Assembly: GCA_963922205.1 (NCBI GenBank) | Contig: CAWUHX010000255.1 | Span: forward strand, 372,001-436,000 | Source: Romanomermis culicivorax | Lineage: Eukaryota; Nematoda; Enoplea; Mermithida; Mermithidae | DNA: 64,000 bases | Direction of reading: 5' to 3' | Part shown: positions 35,762 to 48,360 of the stretch, in pieces | How positions within the stretch are numbered: position 1 is the stretch's first letter | Layout: the number at the start of each line of letters is the position of its first letter | Notes under the pieces: generated by a model | Database searches by the model: none | What the model was told of the DNA's origin: nothing | Seen by the model: only the letters and a program-made list of their open reading frames with translations | Made by a program: the position numbers and the translations under genes

Positions 35762-38700
35762 ATGCCTAACGAAAGGATACCGAGAGGTAATACTTTACGT
35801 AGATCACCACCCAGAGTGGCGAGTGCTGGGAATCTAGTCAATTTGGGAGACGGAGATCAGCAACGGCATGCTGCTCCGGACCCAGTGATCCCAGATCAAA
35901 CTCCCGCGAGGGTTCAACCATTGCAACAAAATGCAATGCATTTTACGCCTCAAGATGCAGGCGTACCAATTGACCGACCGCCAGCGATTGCCATCGATCC
36001 GCAGGAGGCAGGCCCGGCGAATCCGAACCCAGACGCCGATGGACCGCCGCAGCAAAATTTCAAAAGGTCACCGCCGCCAAAGGTCGAATTAGCAGGACCA
36101 AAAAGGGACGTCGTTACGCCCGAAATTCGACCAAATTTCGAAGAAAGGGACCCCGAAATCGATCAAAGATTAGAGAGGATTCCCCAGGAACAAGAGCGAT
36201 TCCAACCCCAGGAAAGAGCTCCCGAGATGTCCAATCAAGAGTTGGCGACGCAGCTACGCGAGTTGAAAGGGACCGTCGAAGCCTTGTTCGACATAATCGC
36301 GAATGCCGCCACAGAGGACAACAAAAGGGAAGCCGACAGGCGCCGACAGGAGCCGGATAGACAGGTTAGACCATGTAATAGGGGTGCAGAAAGAGACAAC
36401 CGTCTCGCTGCTGAAATAAGTGCAGGCGCAGGGCCTAGTAATAGGCCTGATATTGATGAAGGGCAAAGGCTTAACTTTGAGCCCAAAAGTTGGAGAGGTC
36501 CAGCTAGAGATCTTCGATTCGAAGGAGCTGAGCAATCGGCAGACTTCAGGAATCAAAGTCAGATAGCTCCGCAGCATCCAACTTTAACTAGAGTGGTCTA
36601 TGATGGTAGAGGAAATATAGTTGATCCAAATACCCTTAGACCAGATCAATTGGCATGTTTCCCATATAGGGATTACAGGTTTGACAAAGACAATATGCCA
36701 TCATATCAAGGAGGTGTACCACCTCAACGAGATCCAAATAGGGTTATGCTGCAATCCCTGAACTCTGATCTTGATCCAGTGTTAACAGCAGCTTATGATC
36801 AGAGGGAAGTGCCATCAAATAATTTGGCACAGGAGATTGTAGTCAGGAATATCGTTAAAGGTGTGTTACCCAAACTTTTAGATGAGGGTATGGTAAATCA
36901 GCAGGTGCTTAGCTTTTTAACAGCACTTGAAGGGGAATTCCGTAGGGATACACCCGAATCAGCTAAGTATGAAGCACTGCTGAGGCTTTCTAAAGGTAGA
37001 CCGAAGGCTGTTGCAGGAGACAACATGACCTATAGGGAGGCCAGGAGAGCCATTATTAATGTCTTTGCACCTGAGTGCAACCTGGAAATGTTAACCAGGG
37101 AGTTGTTTGAGATCCAACAAAGACCCAATGAACAGGCCGTAGAGTTTTTAAAAAGGGTCAGTATATTAGTGGAACTAGTCAAAGGTGATTTAGACTATCA
37201 GTCTAAACAGAGACTGATTATTGATACCTTTATTTACAAGAGTGATCCTACATTTCAGTCTGAACTGAAAAATTCAAAGCATACCTTTAGAACCTGGTAT
37301 GATCTTGCAGTAGAGGTTCATGATATTGAACGTAGGTACAAAAATGCCTTTCAGAGATATGGACCCAAGGGTACACAACAGGATCCTATAGTAATTAATG
37401 AAGTAGGTATGCCTAGTGGGCATGATCCTGAAATTGCCGTAGTTGCCAGGAACCAGTCAGAAGGATATCAACAAGGCCAGAGGCAAAGGTTTCGGCAACC
37501 ATATCAAACCGTAGGTAATCAGGTACAGGCCCAAACCCAAAGGTCAAGGAGTGATTCTCCTGAAATAGAGGAGATTCCAGTTCGGGAAGCCCCTAGGGCT
37601 CAGACCGAAAAAGGTAAGAAAGAATCTCTTCTATTGAAAATCTCTAAAGAGATGGTACAACTGGTCGAAAGGTTCGACCAGCTCCAGCAAAAGGTTGATA
37701 ACAGGCAAATGGAAAATCGGTCTGATGTGGCCATACCTAGTACAAGTCAGGGAGGTCAAGTTTCCCGAGATCCGACAAAGCCATGGTGTGAGTTCCACAA
37801 GAACATAACACATAATACTGCAGACTGCAGGACATTGAGAGTATTGTCCGAGCGCAGGAGCAGAGGTAGAGCCAGCTTCCCTACCTTCAACAGGGGAGGC
37901 TTCAACACTTTTGCTCGAGGTAACTATAGAGGTAGAGGAGGTTACCCAAATGCCAACTTTAATAGCAGAGGCAGAGGTGCTTATAATGTAGGCTATTCAG
38001 GTTATCAGGATAGCCACGAGAGTTACCAACAGAATTCAGATTATAATGAATTTCTGGAGTTTAAAAAACAGAAGGAGCTGCAGAAGCAGTTCCAACAGAT
38101 GCAGCAATACCAACAGCAAGCTGCATTACAGCATCCTCAGCCTCCACAGGCTATTATGGGTCCGACTCAGACTCTTCAACAGGGTCAATTCACAAATCAG
38201 CCACCTCAGAAGGATTATTCGAGTGTTATGGTTGCAAGGCAATCTCAAATGAGTCCTTTAGGTGAAGTAAACCAGAGAGTGAGTTGCCCAAATGTTGTAT
38301 TAGGTAGTATTGTGCAAATGAATGCAATTGCACCACAACCTATAGTACCATCAGTACAAGTAATAAGGAGAGGCACACCAGCTAGTCCTCAGGAGCAACA
38401 TTTGCTGGATACGTACCCCAGAACAGCCCCATTCCACATTGAGGTTGTTATAGGAGGTCGTAAGACAATGGCTTTAATTGACACAGGAGCTCAGTGCACT
38501 GTCATGTCGGCTAAGTTTCTGAAGGAAACTTTGGGCCCAGATTATACTGAATATCCCAGGATATTAAATGTCACTGTAGCCAACGGTAAGACAGTCCAAG
38601 CCCATGGGTATATCCAATTTAGGATGGATACATTGTGTGGACAGTTCCCCGTGAAAGCAATTGTAATTCCTGAAGCAGGTGAAAATGTCATTGTAGGAAC

Positions 38701-41194
38701 AGACTTTTTGGCTCATCCTCAGGTAGGAGCCATAATAGATTTCAGGAATAGGACGATGACGCTCAACAATCGCCAACAACGGATATACGTGACGCCGGAC
38801 CAGCCCCAATCCAATTGTGGAGAGGTCATGACCACGAGCGCCGCGGAATCCACAATGAGCGCCGCCGACCAATACCAGCCAAAGATTTGCCTGCTAAAGG
38901 TTTCGGTGCCAGTGGTGAGTGTGAATCCCATCTACTTACCTAGTGGTACTGATATACTTCTGAGAGCAAAGCTTTGGGATAAGGTAGGCGAAAATCGCCT
39001 TAATGGAATCATAATAGAATCTGAAGACAATGAAGAAAGGTTCCACATTGATAGTACCATAGTAGATGGTACAAAAGATGATTTTGTTGTTATGGTATCC
39101 AACAACACAGGATCAGGATGCCATTTGAAAAGAAATCAAATAATTGGCCATACTAATTCAGTGTTGTGTGATACTGATAACCAAGATCAACTTAAGGGGA
39201 AGATAGTTGAGGATTTGGAGAAGCTGCAAACTTGTGCAGTCCAGGCTAGACCTGATTCGACTCAAGTGGATGAGAAAGAGTTCAAGGAAGCCTTGTACAA
39301 TATGCTAGCTAAATCCAACATACCATCCCAACAATTGGAACAAGCTTTACGGTGTCTCGCAAAATATAGAGACGTGTTCAGCTTGCCCAGTGATCCTCCA
39401 ACTACTACACCCTATTTGACCTGTAAAATAAATACAGGGGATGCAGCACCTGTGGCAAAAAGGTACCACAGGACTGCCATAAATTTACGGCCACATGTTC
39501 GTGAGCATGTGCAAGACATGCTCAAGAAGGGTGTAATTGAGCCATCAAAGTCGCCTTGGGCAGCTCCGTTATTTCTAGTAGGTAAAAAGGATGGTACCAA
39601 GCGACCAGTAGTGGACTTTAGGGGTATAAATGACGTTACCAAGGATGATAAGTATCCCATTCCTAGAATGGATGACTATCTAGACTGTTTAGGTAAAGCC
39701 AAATTTTATACTACCCTAGATCTCAAATCAGGATATTGGCAAGTGCCAATGGACGAAGAAAGCAAGGAGAAAACTGCTTTCATATGCCAAGAAGGGCTTT
39801 ATCAATTTAAAGTCATGCCCTTTGGCCTAAAAAATGCGCCAGCCGAATTCCAGCGTATGATGGAAAGAGTTTTGCATCCATATGTTTGGAAAATCTGTCT
39901 AGTCTATATAGACGATATAATTGTGTTCTCAAATACGTTTGAGGAACACCTAGTTAATCTAGAGCTAGTCCTGCAAGCTCTAAGAAAGGCTCATTTGACC
40001 TTGAAGCCGGAGAAGTGTGAATTCCTGCCTGAGAGAGTTCATTTTTTAGGACATATCTTAAATTCGGATGGAGTTTCCCCAGATCCGAAAAAGGTCAAAG
40101 CTATAAATGATTTCCCATTCCCAGAGTCTAAACGTAAACTGCAAAGGTTTCTAGGTATGTTGCAGTGGTGTAAAAAGTTCATACCGGGTTTGGCTAAACA
40201 CGCCGAACCGTTGTACAAACTAACTGGGAAGAACTGTGTTTGGGAAGTCACGGAGGTTCACCATCAGGCTTTTAGGAGCCTGAAAGAAGCACTATTGTCT
40301 GTGCCATTCCTTAGGTATCCGGTTTTGGACGGGTCTGCGGACTTTGTCCTTCAGACAGATGCCAGCGGAACGGCACTAGGAGCAGTCCTTTACCAGGAGA
40401 CCAAGTCAGACCGCTGGGTAATTGCTTATAATAGCAGAATTTTAAAAGCGGATGAGAAAAAGTGGTCAGCCACGGAAAGGGAGTGCTTGGCAATTGTGTA
40501 TGGCTTGAAGTTATACAAGCACTACCTAGTAGGTCATAAAGTGATCATAAGAACTGATCACAAACCTTTATTATCTATGAAGGTCAACGCCATGACCAAT
40601 GGTAAGTTGAAGAGATGGTACTCGTTCATCTCTCAGTTCAACCATAAATTAGAGTATGTGCCTGGAAAACAAAATGCCATGGCAGACTTTTTGTCCAGGA
40701 TGGATGAACCAGACGATCAAGCGGAAAAGATACCGCCAAAATGGGAACACATGTTCTCAAAGGATAAACGAGAGTCCGAAAATCTGAAAGATCTTGAGGC
40801 ACAGCTTATTGAGAAAAAACATCTCAATTTGGTAAAGAGATTCAGAATTCTGACAGATCGGAATCCTGAAGACGGTACTCCGTTACATCCGGAGCCAAAA
40901 GGTAAGAAGAATCAGAGGACTGATATGAGTCCGAGATTCACTCAAATTTATCCAGAAGATTCTGAGGGTGATCCAGAATCAAACTCGCCTGCAGACTTGA
41001 TAAATGCCGTAACTACAAGGAGCATGGCGAAAGAAGCGGACAAGAATAATCAGGCTCAGATCCAGCCTGACGGCAATCAGGTCAAAGATAAGGTAAGTAG
41101 GGGAAACCAGGACAAAGGTAAGGAAAAAAGAGTAACCTGGTTATACCCAGAAAAGGAACAAGAGTTTACTTTGGCAGACCCTAAAGGAGAATGA
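35762..41194 (+). CDS. gag-pol: Gag-protease-RT-RNase H polyprotein
   Basis: 1810 codons starting at ATG 35762. Residues 1-280 are Pro/Arg/Gln-rich and probably disordered. About 360-525 is a Ty3-type Gag core ([32 protein letters not shown]). A C-x2-H-x4-H-x4-C zinc knuckle starts at Cys676, followed by an RG/GY-rich stretch (~700-760) and a Gln-rich stretch (~775-830). The protease has IDTGAQ with catalytic Asp907. The RT spans ~1200-1420 with [30 protein letters not shown] and YIDD at 1382-1385. RNase H begins near 1525 ([10 protein letters not shown], Asp1533; [21 protein letters not shown]). A linker with VTTRSMAK precedes the stop. All catalytic motifs look intact. There is no Gag/Pol frameshift, so Gag and Pol must be made from one precursor. 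Integrase is not in this frame. Confidence 0.95.
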   Translation: MPNERIPRGNTLRRSPPRVASAGNLVNLGDGDQQRHAAPDPVIPDQTPARVQPLQQNAMHFTPQDAGVPIDRPPAIAIDPQEAGPANPNPDADGPPQQNFKRSPPPKVELAGPKRDVVTPEIRPNFEERDPEIDQRLERIPQEQERFQPQERAPEMSNQELATQLRELKGTVEALFDIIANAATEDNKREADRRRQEPDRQVRPCNRGAERDNRLAAEISAGAGPSNRPDIDEGQRLNFEPKSWRGPARDLRFEGAEQSADFRNQSQIAPQHPTLTRVVYDGRGNIVDPNTLRPDQLACFPYRDYRFDKDNMPSYQGGVPPQRDPNRVMLQSLNSDLDPVLTAAYDQREVPSNNLAQEIVVRNIVKGVLPKLLDEGMVNQQVLSFLTALEGEFRRDTPESAKYEALLRLSKGRPKAVAGDNMTYREARRAIINVFAPECNLEMLTRELFEIQQRPNEQAVEFLKRVSILVELVKGDLDYQSKQRLIIDTFIYKSDPTFQSELKNSKHTFRTWYDLAVEVHDIERRYKNAFQRYGPKGTQQDPIVINEVGMPSGHDPEIAVVARNQSEGYQQGQRQRFRQPYQTVGNQVQAQTQRSRSDSPEIEEIPVREAPRAQTEKGKKESLLLKISKEMVQLVERFDQLQQKVDNRQMENRSDVAIPSTSQGGQVSRDPTKPWCEFHKNITHNTADCRTLRVLSERRSRGRASFPTFNRGGFNTFARGNYRGRGGYPNANFNSRGRGAYNVGYSGYQDSHESYQQNSDYNEFLEFKKQKELQKQFQQMQQYQQQAALQHPQPPQAIMGPTQTLQQGQFTNQPPQKDYSSVMVARQSQMSPLGEVNQRVSCPNVVLGSIVQMNAIAPQPIVPSVQVIRRGTPASPQEQHLLDTYPRTAPFHIEVVIGGRKTMALIDTGAQCTVMSAKFLKETLGPDYTEYPRILNVTVANGKTVQAHGYIQFRMDTLCGQFPVKAIVIPEAGENVIVGTDFLAHPQVGAIIDFRNRTMTLNNRQQRIYVTPDQPQSNCGEVMTTSAAESTMSAADQYQPKICLLKVSVPVVSVNPIYLPSGTDILLRAKLWDKVGENRLNGIIIESEDNEERFHIDSTIVDGTKDDFVVMVSNNTGSGCHLKRNQIIGHTNSVLCDTDNQDQLKGKIVEDLEKLQTCAVQARPDSTQVDEKEFKEALYNMLAKSNIPSQQLEQALRCLAKYRDVFSLPSDPPTTTPYLTCKINTGDAAPVAKRYHRTAINLRPHVREHVQDMLKKGVIEPSKSPWAAPLFLVGKKDGTKRPVVDFRGINDVTKDDKYPIPRMDDYLDCLGKAKFYTTLDLKSGYWQVPMDEESKEKTAFICQEGLYQFKVMPFGLKNAPAEFQRMMERVLHPYVWKICLVYIDDIIVFSNTFEEHLVNLELVLQALRKAHLTLKPEKCEFLPERVHFLGHILNSDGVSPDPKKVKAINDFPFPESKRKLQRFLGMLQWCKKFIPGLAKHAEPLYKLTGKNCVWEVTEVHHQAFRSLKEALLSVPFLRYPVLDGSADFVLQTDASGTALGAVLYQETKSDRWVIAYNSRILKADEKKWSATERECLAIVYGLKLYKHYLVGHKVIIRTDHKPLLSMKVNAMTNGKLKRWYSFISQFNHKLEYVPGKQNAMADFLSRMDEPDDQAEKIPPKWEHMFSKDKRESENLKDLEAQLIEKKHLNLVKRFRILTDRNPEDGTPLHPEPKGKKNQRTDMSPRFTQIYPEDSEGDPESNSPADLINAVTTRSMAKEADKNNQAQIQPDGNQVKDKVSRGNQDKGKEKRVTWLYPEKEQEFTLADPKGE

Positions 41195-42599
41195 ATTACC
41201 AAAAGGGCTAATTAGAGATGATCTCATGGCCCTCTTGCAGAGAAAAGATCAGGTATTACAGCCATACTTTGATAGATTGGGTCCAAATGGGACAACCAAG
41301 TATCATAGTGGATTTTATATCCAAAATGAAGTGTTATACCGCGAAGCCGGACAGGGGTCGGACGATCAAGTGGTCGTCCCATCCTGCCTTAGGGACAATA
41401 CTTTGCACCAGTACCACGGTGCCGTAATGATGACTCATCAGGGGTTCAAAAGGACCCTTGCTATGATCAAAAAACGGTTCTGGTGGCCTGGAATTGAAAA
41501 GGATGTCAGGCACTGGATCAAGTTTTGTCCAGTTTGTCAAATGGCTAATCAGGGAAACACCGAAATTCCACCACTGATACCAATTATTCCACAAGGTCCT
41601 TTTGACATAGTATCAGTGGATATCGTGAGTATTTCTCCACTCAGTGAGAAGAGACCGTATGTCATAGTCTTTCAAGACTATTTTACAAAGTGGGTTGAAG
41701 CTGAACTGATCCCGGATCAGTCGGCTAGCACCGTTGTAGATACTTTTCTACAAGCCATTGTATTCAGGCACGGAACTCCACGGAGACTACTCAGCGATAG
41801 AGGAGGTTGTTTTACCTCAGATCTAATGAAGGAGATCTGCAAGTTATTGGAGTGTCAAAAAATTTTTACAACTGCCTACCATCCACAAGGAAATGGTATG
41901 GTAGAAAGGTTTAACCAGACACTCATCAAACAGCTCAGAAAGGTGGCCATCGAGGAAAAAGATAACTGGCCAAGATACTTGAGAGCCGTGGTGTTTGCAT
42001 ATAATGCCACACCACATGCAGCCACGGGGCAATCCCCATTTTCGTTGCTTAGAGGTCACGAGGCAACCTTCGGGTTAAACTTATCGAAAGCATACGATAT
42101 TGTAATGCCGGACAGCAATGCCGAGGCATACAAATTTGTGTTGACCAATCATTTAGTCAACCTTTACGAGGATATTGCCAAAAATATCCAGAGTGCTGCC
42201 AAAAAATCGAAGAAATACTTCGATAAAAAATCCAAGCAAAATGGATTTAAAGAAAAGGATTGGGTTCTGCTCAAAGTAGATAAGCAGAAAAAACTAGGAC
42301 TACCATGGTCCGGTCCGTTCATAGTTACGGACATTTCGCGAGAAGCGGAGAATGTTGTCACCATTGTACATTGGGACAACCCGCTAAATCGCCAAACTGT
42401 TTCAATCAGCAGGTTGAAACATTTTCGTTACGAGACCACTAGGGTCTTGCCGCGAATAGCGCGAGCCAATCAGGACGCGCCACGTGACGAAAACACGTCA
42501 CTTTCCAATATGGCACAAACAGTTACGACTGGAGCGCCGATTCAAATGAAATCATTTGAAAATTCGCTCAAGGCGAATCTATGCGCGATCTCGCGCTGA
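41136..42599 (+). CDS. integrase (Ty3/gypsy), separate overlapping frame
   Basis: The frame is open from 41136 and has its first ATG at 41226. It lies +1 relative to the Gag-Pol frame and overlaps its end by 59 nt (41136-41194). Numbering from the ATG, an HHCC zinc-binding domain ([14 protein letters not shown] ... [11 protein letters not shown] ... FCPVC) precedes a complete catalytic core: Asp132 (SVDIV), Asp191 (LLSDRGG) and Glu227 (GMVERFNQT), with 35 residues between the last two as in D,D-35-E enzymes. The C-terminus has a basic, SH3-like part ([25 protein letters not shown]). Codons between 41136 and the ATG also read like protein ([15 protein letters not shown]), so translation probably enters from the upstream frame by +1 frameshifting. 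A single-base mutation in this copy would look the same. Confidence 0.9.
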   Translation, partial: PGYTQKRNKSLLWQTLKENELPKGLIRDDLMALLQRKDQVLQPYFDRLGPNGTTKYHSGFYIQNEVLYREAGQGSDDQVVVPSCLRDNTLHQYHGAVMMTHQGFKRTLAMIKKRFWWPGIEKDVRHWIKFCPVCQMANQGNTEIPPLIPIIPQGPFDIVSVDIVSISPLSEKRPYVIVFQDYFTKWVEAELIPDQSASTVVDTFLQAIVFRHGTPRRLLSDRGGCFTSDLMKEICKLLECQKIFTTAYHPQGNGMVERFNQTLIKQLRKVAIEEKDNWPRYLRAVVFAYNATPHAATGQSPFSLLRGHEATFGLNLSKAYDIVMPDSNAEAYKFVLTNHLVNLYEDIAKNIQSAAKKSKKYFDKKSKQNGFKEKDWVLLKVDKQKKLGLPWSGPFIVTDISREAENVVTIVHWDNPLNRQTVSISRLKHFRYETTRVLPRIARANQDAPRDENTSLSNMAQTVTTGAPIQMKSFENSLKANLCAISR

Positions 42600-43025
42600 T
42601 TTTTTTTTTTATTTGTGTGTACATATCTCGCGCGTGTAAGTACTAATTTTAATTAAAATTGTATTAATTTGTAATATTTATCGCGTTTGTGTATAATTCG
42701 TATTAATTTTGTAAATTTTTCATATTTATTTCAGACTTTGGGAAAAATTCTTCGGAATTTTAGACCAAAGTGACAACCCAAAACATTTTTGATATTTTTC
42801 CAAAAAATTTAACTTTCAAAATTTTTCATTTTTCTAAAATCAAATTATAGCTGCCCCGCTTATCTGAATTCTAAACTTCCATCGGAAGGAAGAATTAAAA
42901 CATTCCCCGAACTGCGATATAAAGGAAATTAGCAGAACTGCTAAATTAAACTTTTTCAGCGTTCAAAATTTTTAATAAATTTATCAATTTATTATTCGAA
43001 AACAAAAATTTCGAAAAGAAAAGAG
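42600..43025. other. untranslated spacer upstream of ORF3
   Basis: AT-rich leader with two acceptor-like sites, TTTATTTCAG ending at 42734 and AAATTATAG ending at 42850. Either could join the third ORF to a donor in the LTR/leader region. A TATA-like GATATAAA lies near 42915. Confidence 0.4.
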
Positions 43026-43146
43026 ATGGGAAAGGGCGCGCGGAACCGCCAACAAGCTCCGACGCGCGAGTGGTCGCACACAGAGCGCCACGTTGAATAC
43101 GGCAGGGCCCAGCACCGCCAAGACAACCGTTTTTTCTTTATCGACG
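43026..43146 (+). CDS. predicted first exon of ORF3
   Basis: An ATG at 43026 opens 40 codons of basic peptide (MGKGARNRQQAPTREW..., rich in Arg, Gln and His) and ends at a textbook donor (G|GTAAGT at 43147) in phase 1. The acceptor TTATGTTTAG at 43831 leaves AT, completing a GAT codon and entering the frame of the long ORF, which is open upstream of its first ATG and coding-like ([13 protein letters not shown]). The intron would be 685 bp, and the joined frame has exactly 1550 codons including the stop. Confidence 0.6.
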
Positions 43147-43831
43147 GTAAGTTTCGAACTTATTTTTATCAAAACTTCTTGGAAACCGCAGGTAATGCCC
43201 AGAAGTCACTGGAAGACCAGCTCGGCGCCCCAAAGGGCAGACGAGGTTAGGACTTAGAGGGAACGAAAAATGGGAGTACTGAGAAGCGGAAGCTCGAAGC
43301 CAAGCAGGGAATTTCCAACTTGGAAATATACCTGATACCACCAAGAGCTATACGATTCAAGGGAAACCTAGAACCTTGGGTTCAGCCCGTTTTTAAAGTT
43401 TTATCATTCAAAAATTAATCAAAAATTATTTACTTTCAAATCAAATCAAATCATATCACTTTTTCGATATCAAAATCATTAAAAATTATCAATTTCGAGC
43501 GCTATAAAAATTGTAAATACAGCGCCATAAATGGAGCGTAGTTGGTCGCTCAAGCAGCTGGTCAGAGATTGGTGTCCGATCAAGTGGTGGACAATCGGAT
43601 CAGGTCTACCCTCCCCAACATATACAGGTAGCAAGGGTAAGATTTGGTAAGGTGTTAGTTGCCTACCAGCTCAATGTTTGTATATCAGTGGCTCACCTAA
43701 CAACCTGCACTAAACTTAATTTTCTGCGAAACTTAACCCGCTTGGTGTTGTGGTGCTGGTGTAGTATAGACCCGAAAATGCGCTGAAAAAAGGGGAATAA
43801 AACACTAAAATTAATAGTACTTTATGTTTAG
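43147..43831 (+). other. predicted intron of ORF3
   Basis: GTAAGT...TTTAG, 685 bp, phase 1 on both sides. Several stop codons in all frames separate the two coding parts, as expected of an intron or untranslated leader. Confidence 0.55.
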
Positions 43832-46800
43832 ATTATAACGTCAAACGGGCCGTACGAATCCACGAACTGGATCAGTGGTTTAAAGCCACATTTGGGTACT
43901 GGCCGGCCAATCCCAAGGAACCTCGAATGGTAGACATCGGGAAGGTCAGCCAGGTACTCCATTTTATCCGAGAAGTGTCAATCTTCAGAGGACAACCAGT
44001 TTGTGGTTTCGACGTTGAAAAAGTCAACCAGGATAAGGTCGCCGCCTTGTTCAAAACAAGGGAGGTCGACAATCCAATGGGAAAACAGTTTGCCCGATAT
44101 ATCAGCTTCGCGCTAACGAACGGTCAAACTTACGTTATTGATACAACGTCGATGATGATCAAAGAGTGGACCAGCCTCCACGACTTCTTGAACTCCGACA
44201 TGCTGTTCGCCGGATATGCCGTGCTGGAAGATCTGGTGAGTATCTATAACGTTTGTGGCGCAGGGCGAGAGAATAAGGATAGGGACAAAACTGTCTCCTT
44301 ACGGGAATTTCTAAGAAAGACCAAAGGTCGATACTTTGACTTAGACCGTTTCGCCCTCACCATGGTAGGAGTTAACCTGGAGAAGAAATGCTTTCAGACA
44401 GGTATATGTCCCGAAACTTTTCGGTTAAAGGGACTGTTCACGGAATTTTATTTGATAGACGTGGGCCCCTACCAATATGACTTTTCGTTAAAAGCGAACC
44501 GTGATCGGTTTGCCAAAAGGGGTATATTGCCGGAAGAGCTCAGATACGCCGCTCTAGACGCATACTACTCCTTATTGGTCATGTTTGCCGCCATTCACTA
44601 TGGCATGGCCGATCAACTGCTTATGCAAATGCAGATTTTCGACCATGACAAGGTGGATCCCAAACAGATCAACACCATTGCCCTCCATTTTTATCAACAA
44701 TATCTAATGATTCCGGGCAATGTGAATCGAGAAATGGGGCTAGGTACCCCAGTTATGGAAACCGATCAGGTTCAACCAAACATGGTCTATCACATGATGA
44801 AGTGTGAGATGTATAACCGTTGGGCGGTACAGATGCAGGGAAATAACACAGGTTATTATACCGCGCCCACGGAGTGTAATCCAGTCCGTCCGCAGGGAGT
44901 TCAGTTGCCAAGTGGTTTCTACCCACTACTTCCAAGAGATAACAAACCACTGAAGGACGACGGATACACCACAGATAGCGATCCCGACGAAATCCAGGAC
45001 GTCCAGATACCAGACTGGGTAAATATTTCAAAAGATATCCTGGAAAATCTCAAGTCAGGCGGAGCCTACTGGGATTTAGACGGGAAAATTTCTTTAACTT
45101 TATACGAAAACGCCAAGCTATACTGGCAACAAGCCGGGAAGCCCGATACCATTCCGCAAGAGGTGTTTTCCTCTAATAACCACTACCCAGTGGGTATCGA
45201 GGGCCATAGACAGGCCTATAAGACCAATTTTTACACGCCAAACTTGGCGAAAATTTCAGGTATGCTGGATGAGCGAAACTTCCCAGAGTTAGAGGTCATC
45301 TGCAAATTCATGCCATTGGCTTATCATTTGGCATGGCCTCATTCCAGAGCGGAGTGCGACTATGAAACTAGCGCTCTGCTAAACTATAACTTTCTAAATA
45401 GTTATACTAAAGAAGGCCAGGAAATGATAAAGAAAATGTCCTGGAAGTCAGGCGACCGCCTGGCTTACTATTTAGAATTAGCAGCGACGCTACCGCCGTC
45501 GGAACCCCGCTTTCCATCTAAAAAAGGGGTATACGCATGGCAGAATCGGTTCGGTTTTGTCCCGCTACGATTTCGAGAAGCCGAGGAGATTCTACAAATT
45601 GGCGACGACAAATCGTTATTGAAGGACGGAGCCTACAAGGTAAATCCTTATTTCTATGTAACTTTTTACTACGTAGGCTTCGAGACTTTAACGCCGGGAC
45701 TGCGGTATCCCATGACGGAAGACGCATCGCCAACCGACTACCCGATTACCTACGCACCGAGAAATCCGCTCGAGCTCAGACCGGAGTTTGTCAGCAAAAG
45801 CTTCCGGGAGAGAACAATCGCTTCGGAAATGCCCGGGTATACACTTACATATACCCCAGCCGGTGAGTTAATTTCTAAGGTACCACTAAATCGTCCCTCA
45901 ACTTCCCAAACGGCGCAAGCCGGAGGGACGGGACAGGTCAAAGCGCAGCCGCAGGCGCTAGCGCCAGTGGTCAAAGCTACACCAGCTTTGGACACTGCTG
46001 CTACGCAGGCAGCTGCAGTAGTTGTCGTGGTGCCGCCGCCAATCCAACCAGCGGTGGCACAGCCGACTCAAGTACCTCAAGTACAACAACCGGCCGAGCC
46101 TGAGCCAGAGGTTGTCACCATAATGCAATCAGTACCTCCAGCACCAGCTGTTTTGCCAGCTAAAGTAAAGCAGCTGTTGCCGAAGATACGGAATTCAGAC
46201 TCTGAGTCCAGTTCAGAGGAGGATGTAGAAGAAGAAGAAGAGGGTGAAATCCTCGAATCTGAGGGCCAGACATCAGAGAATAAGGATGCGATGGAGGCCA
46301 AAACTCAGAAACAGGCTCTTGAGGAGGAAAAAATCCAGACTCAAATTGACGAAGCAGTCACCAAAATGTCAGGGATCGATGTCAGACTGGAGAAGATGCA
46401 GGAAGCATCCCAGGAGATACCTGTGAAGGCCAAAGATCCTAAGGATCATGACCGTCAAGCGAAGCAAGAGGCCTTACAGGCCAAGATTCAAGAACAAAGA
46501 AGGCTGACGCAGCAGGAATTCCTGCGTCAGAGGGCAATCCAGAGAAAGCTGAAGGAGCAGGCACTAGCCGACGATAGCTCAGATTCAGCCATTGCAGCGA
46601 CAGAGCTGATGCGGAGGGGAAGAATTGCCGAGGAAGGTATTCCTGGAATTTATTCCCCAGACAAAGTTCAGCAGATGTTAGCTGAAGGGATGTCGGAAAA
46701 ATTTATCCGACACCTAGCCAAAGAAAAGGTAAGGCGCAGGAAAAGGATAAGTAAGGCCAAGCGACGCAGACTTGCAGCTCAGGGACAGCAGCAACAAGGA

Positions 46801-48360
46801 GCGGCCGCCACCGGATCCGAAAACGACGCCTACGATACGGCCGAAGAAACGACGACCCCACAATACTCGACGAGCCAAAAGTCGAGATCGGAGACTTCAA
46901 AGAGTCAGACGAGAACGGAGACTTCAAAAAGTCAAACGCGAACGGAGACCTCCATAGGCCAGACAAAATCGGATAGGACAACAGGGTCCACTGCGACAAC
47001 ATCGTACACTCAGACGCGAACGGTATCGAAAACCGGCGGAGAGGTTAGTACTTATTCTGGCAAAAGTAAATCCGTGCCCTCCAGCTATACCGCAAGAAGT
47101 AGCAAACCTGCGGGAAGCGTATTGGTGAAGCCCGATCTTGAATCGGAGGAGAAATTGATCAAGAAGGTCAAGCTGAATGTGGTAGCTAGTAGACCCGAAA
47201 GGGAACCACAGCAGTTTGTCACTCCTGGTCAATTAGCCGAAACTCTGATTGATTATTGGGAGTGGCAACGGGAACAAAGGCGCTTAATTGGGCCGATCTC
47301 ATTTGAAAATCCAGAGGTCGCCAATTATTTCGCCTTTGATCGGCAAGAACGGCCGATAATTTACAGAATGGTCAATGATGCCATGGCCGAGATTCACGAA
47401 AATTACCGCCAGCAATTCGAAATGCAAGGTGGATTTATGTTTGACGGAGAGCGCATCCCTGAGGAGATCTGGGAATGGATAATTTTAATTCTCATCCCCA
47501 GATGGCTTCAGGATTACGATGCCTCAGACGTCTTTACGGCCATTAGGTACGTGACCCTAATGATTTTTCTTCAGTTGGACTTCGCTCCGATCACGCCAAC
47601 GGCAATTGGTAGGTGGTATGCCCAGGCGTGTTCATTTGCGAACAGACAACTAGTCGTTGAGGCCCAGGGAAACCGCGTAGACGATGTCTACATTGCAGCC
47701 TTTAATCAGTATATTTTTATGGGCTCGCAAAGGTTAAACCAGATGGGTGTTAAGAGGAAGGCACCAGGCGATGACAGATCGCAAGCTGATAAATTTCAGC
47801 GAACGGCTGCCAAGAGCCCAAGTAAGTTCAAGGTGCCTAGACTCCCTCCGGCTAAGAAACAACCACCGATGATACAACAATCATCGGCTACGACCAGCCA
47901 GAGGTCATATAGTGAAGCTGCTAGCACTTCTTACAAAAGTCCGCTTTCTCGATCAAAATCAATATCATCAAAATCTCTTAATTCAACTTATCGGACACAA
48001 AAACCTCAGCGCAGCAGCTCCACTAGCAGTGGTCAAAGGCAGCAGGGGAGAGACGATATGTTCTCAAACCCGGCCCCGTACAGGGCTAGACCGGGGTATG
48101 ACCAAGGTCAACCCAGGGGAGGCTTCAGAGGGCGCCCTCAGCGACCTTACAGAGGCCGAGGAACCTGGCAACACCAAGGTCAAGACCCGGATGCTGAATT
48201 TCATAATCCGAATTTTATTCCGCTAGGTAGACGCGGCGGAAGCCAACAAGGCCAAAATAGAGGCCAGGATGGAGGTCAAACCCGAGGCCAACCAGGTCAG
48301 AGGGGGTACTATCAAGGTAGACCTCGAGGAGGCTACCGAGGCGGCGGGCAGCAGCAGTAA
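43832..48360 (+). CDS. ORF3: DEDDy 3'-5' exonuclease with long C-terminal extension
   Basis: The first in-frame ATG is at 43927 (1477 codons), but the frame is coding-like from 43832 and the predicted spliced protein has 1549 residues. Numbered from ATG 43927, residues ~20-220 hold all the signatures of a DEDDy exonuclease (RNase D / WRN / MUT-7 class, Pfam DNA_pol_A_exo1): CGFDVE with Asp29 and Glu31, [11 protein letters not shown] with Asp102, and [18 protein letters not shown] with Tyr207 and Asp211 in Y-x3-D spacing. The [11 protein letters not shown] segment sits where these enzymes have L-x-K. Residues ~340-590 are an unrecognised globular part. About 600-1060 is low-complexity (Pro/Ala/Gln, then an acidic block, a Lys/Glu/Gln-rich helix and Ser/Thr-Gln repeats such as ETSKSQTRT). 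About 1090-1280 is a second unrecognised domain ([27 protein letters not shown]). The tail is Arg/Gly-rich (RGGYRGGG), RNA-binding-like. There is no signal peptide or convincing membrane anchor, so it is not an envelope. Role inferred only: an RNA or DNA 3'-end nuclease acting on element or host nucleic acid. Confidence 0.85.

Noticed and set aside
43832..48360. ORF3 as an envelope gene, from its position and possible splicing
   Set aside because: No signal peptide, no convincing membrane anchor and no Cys-rich ectodomain. The N-terminus is a DEDDy nuclease.
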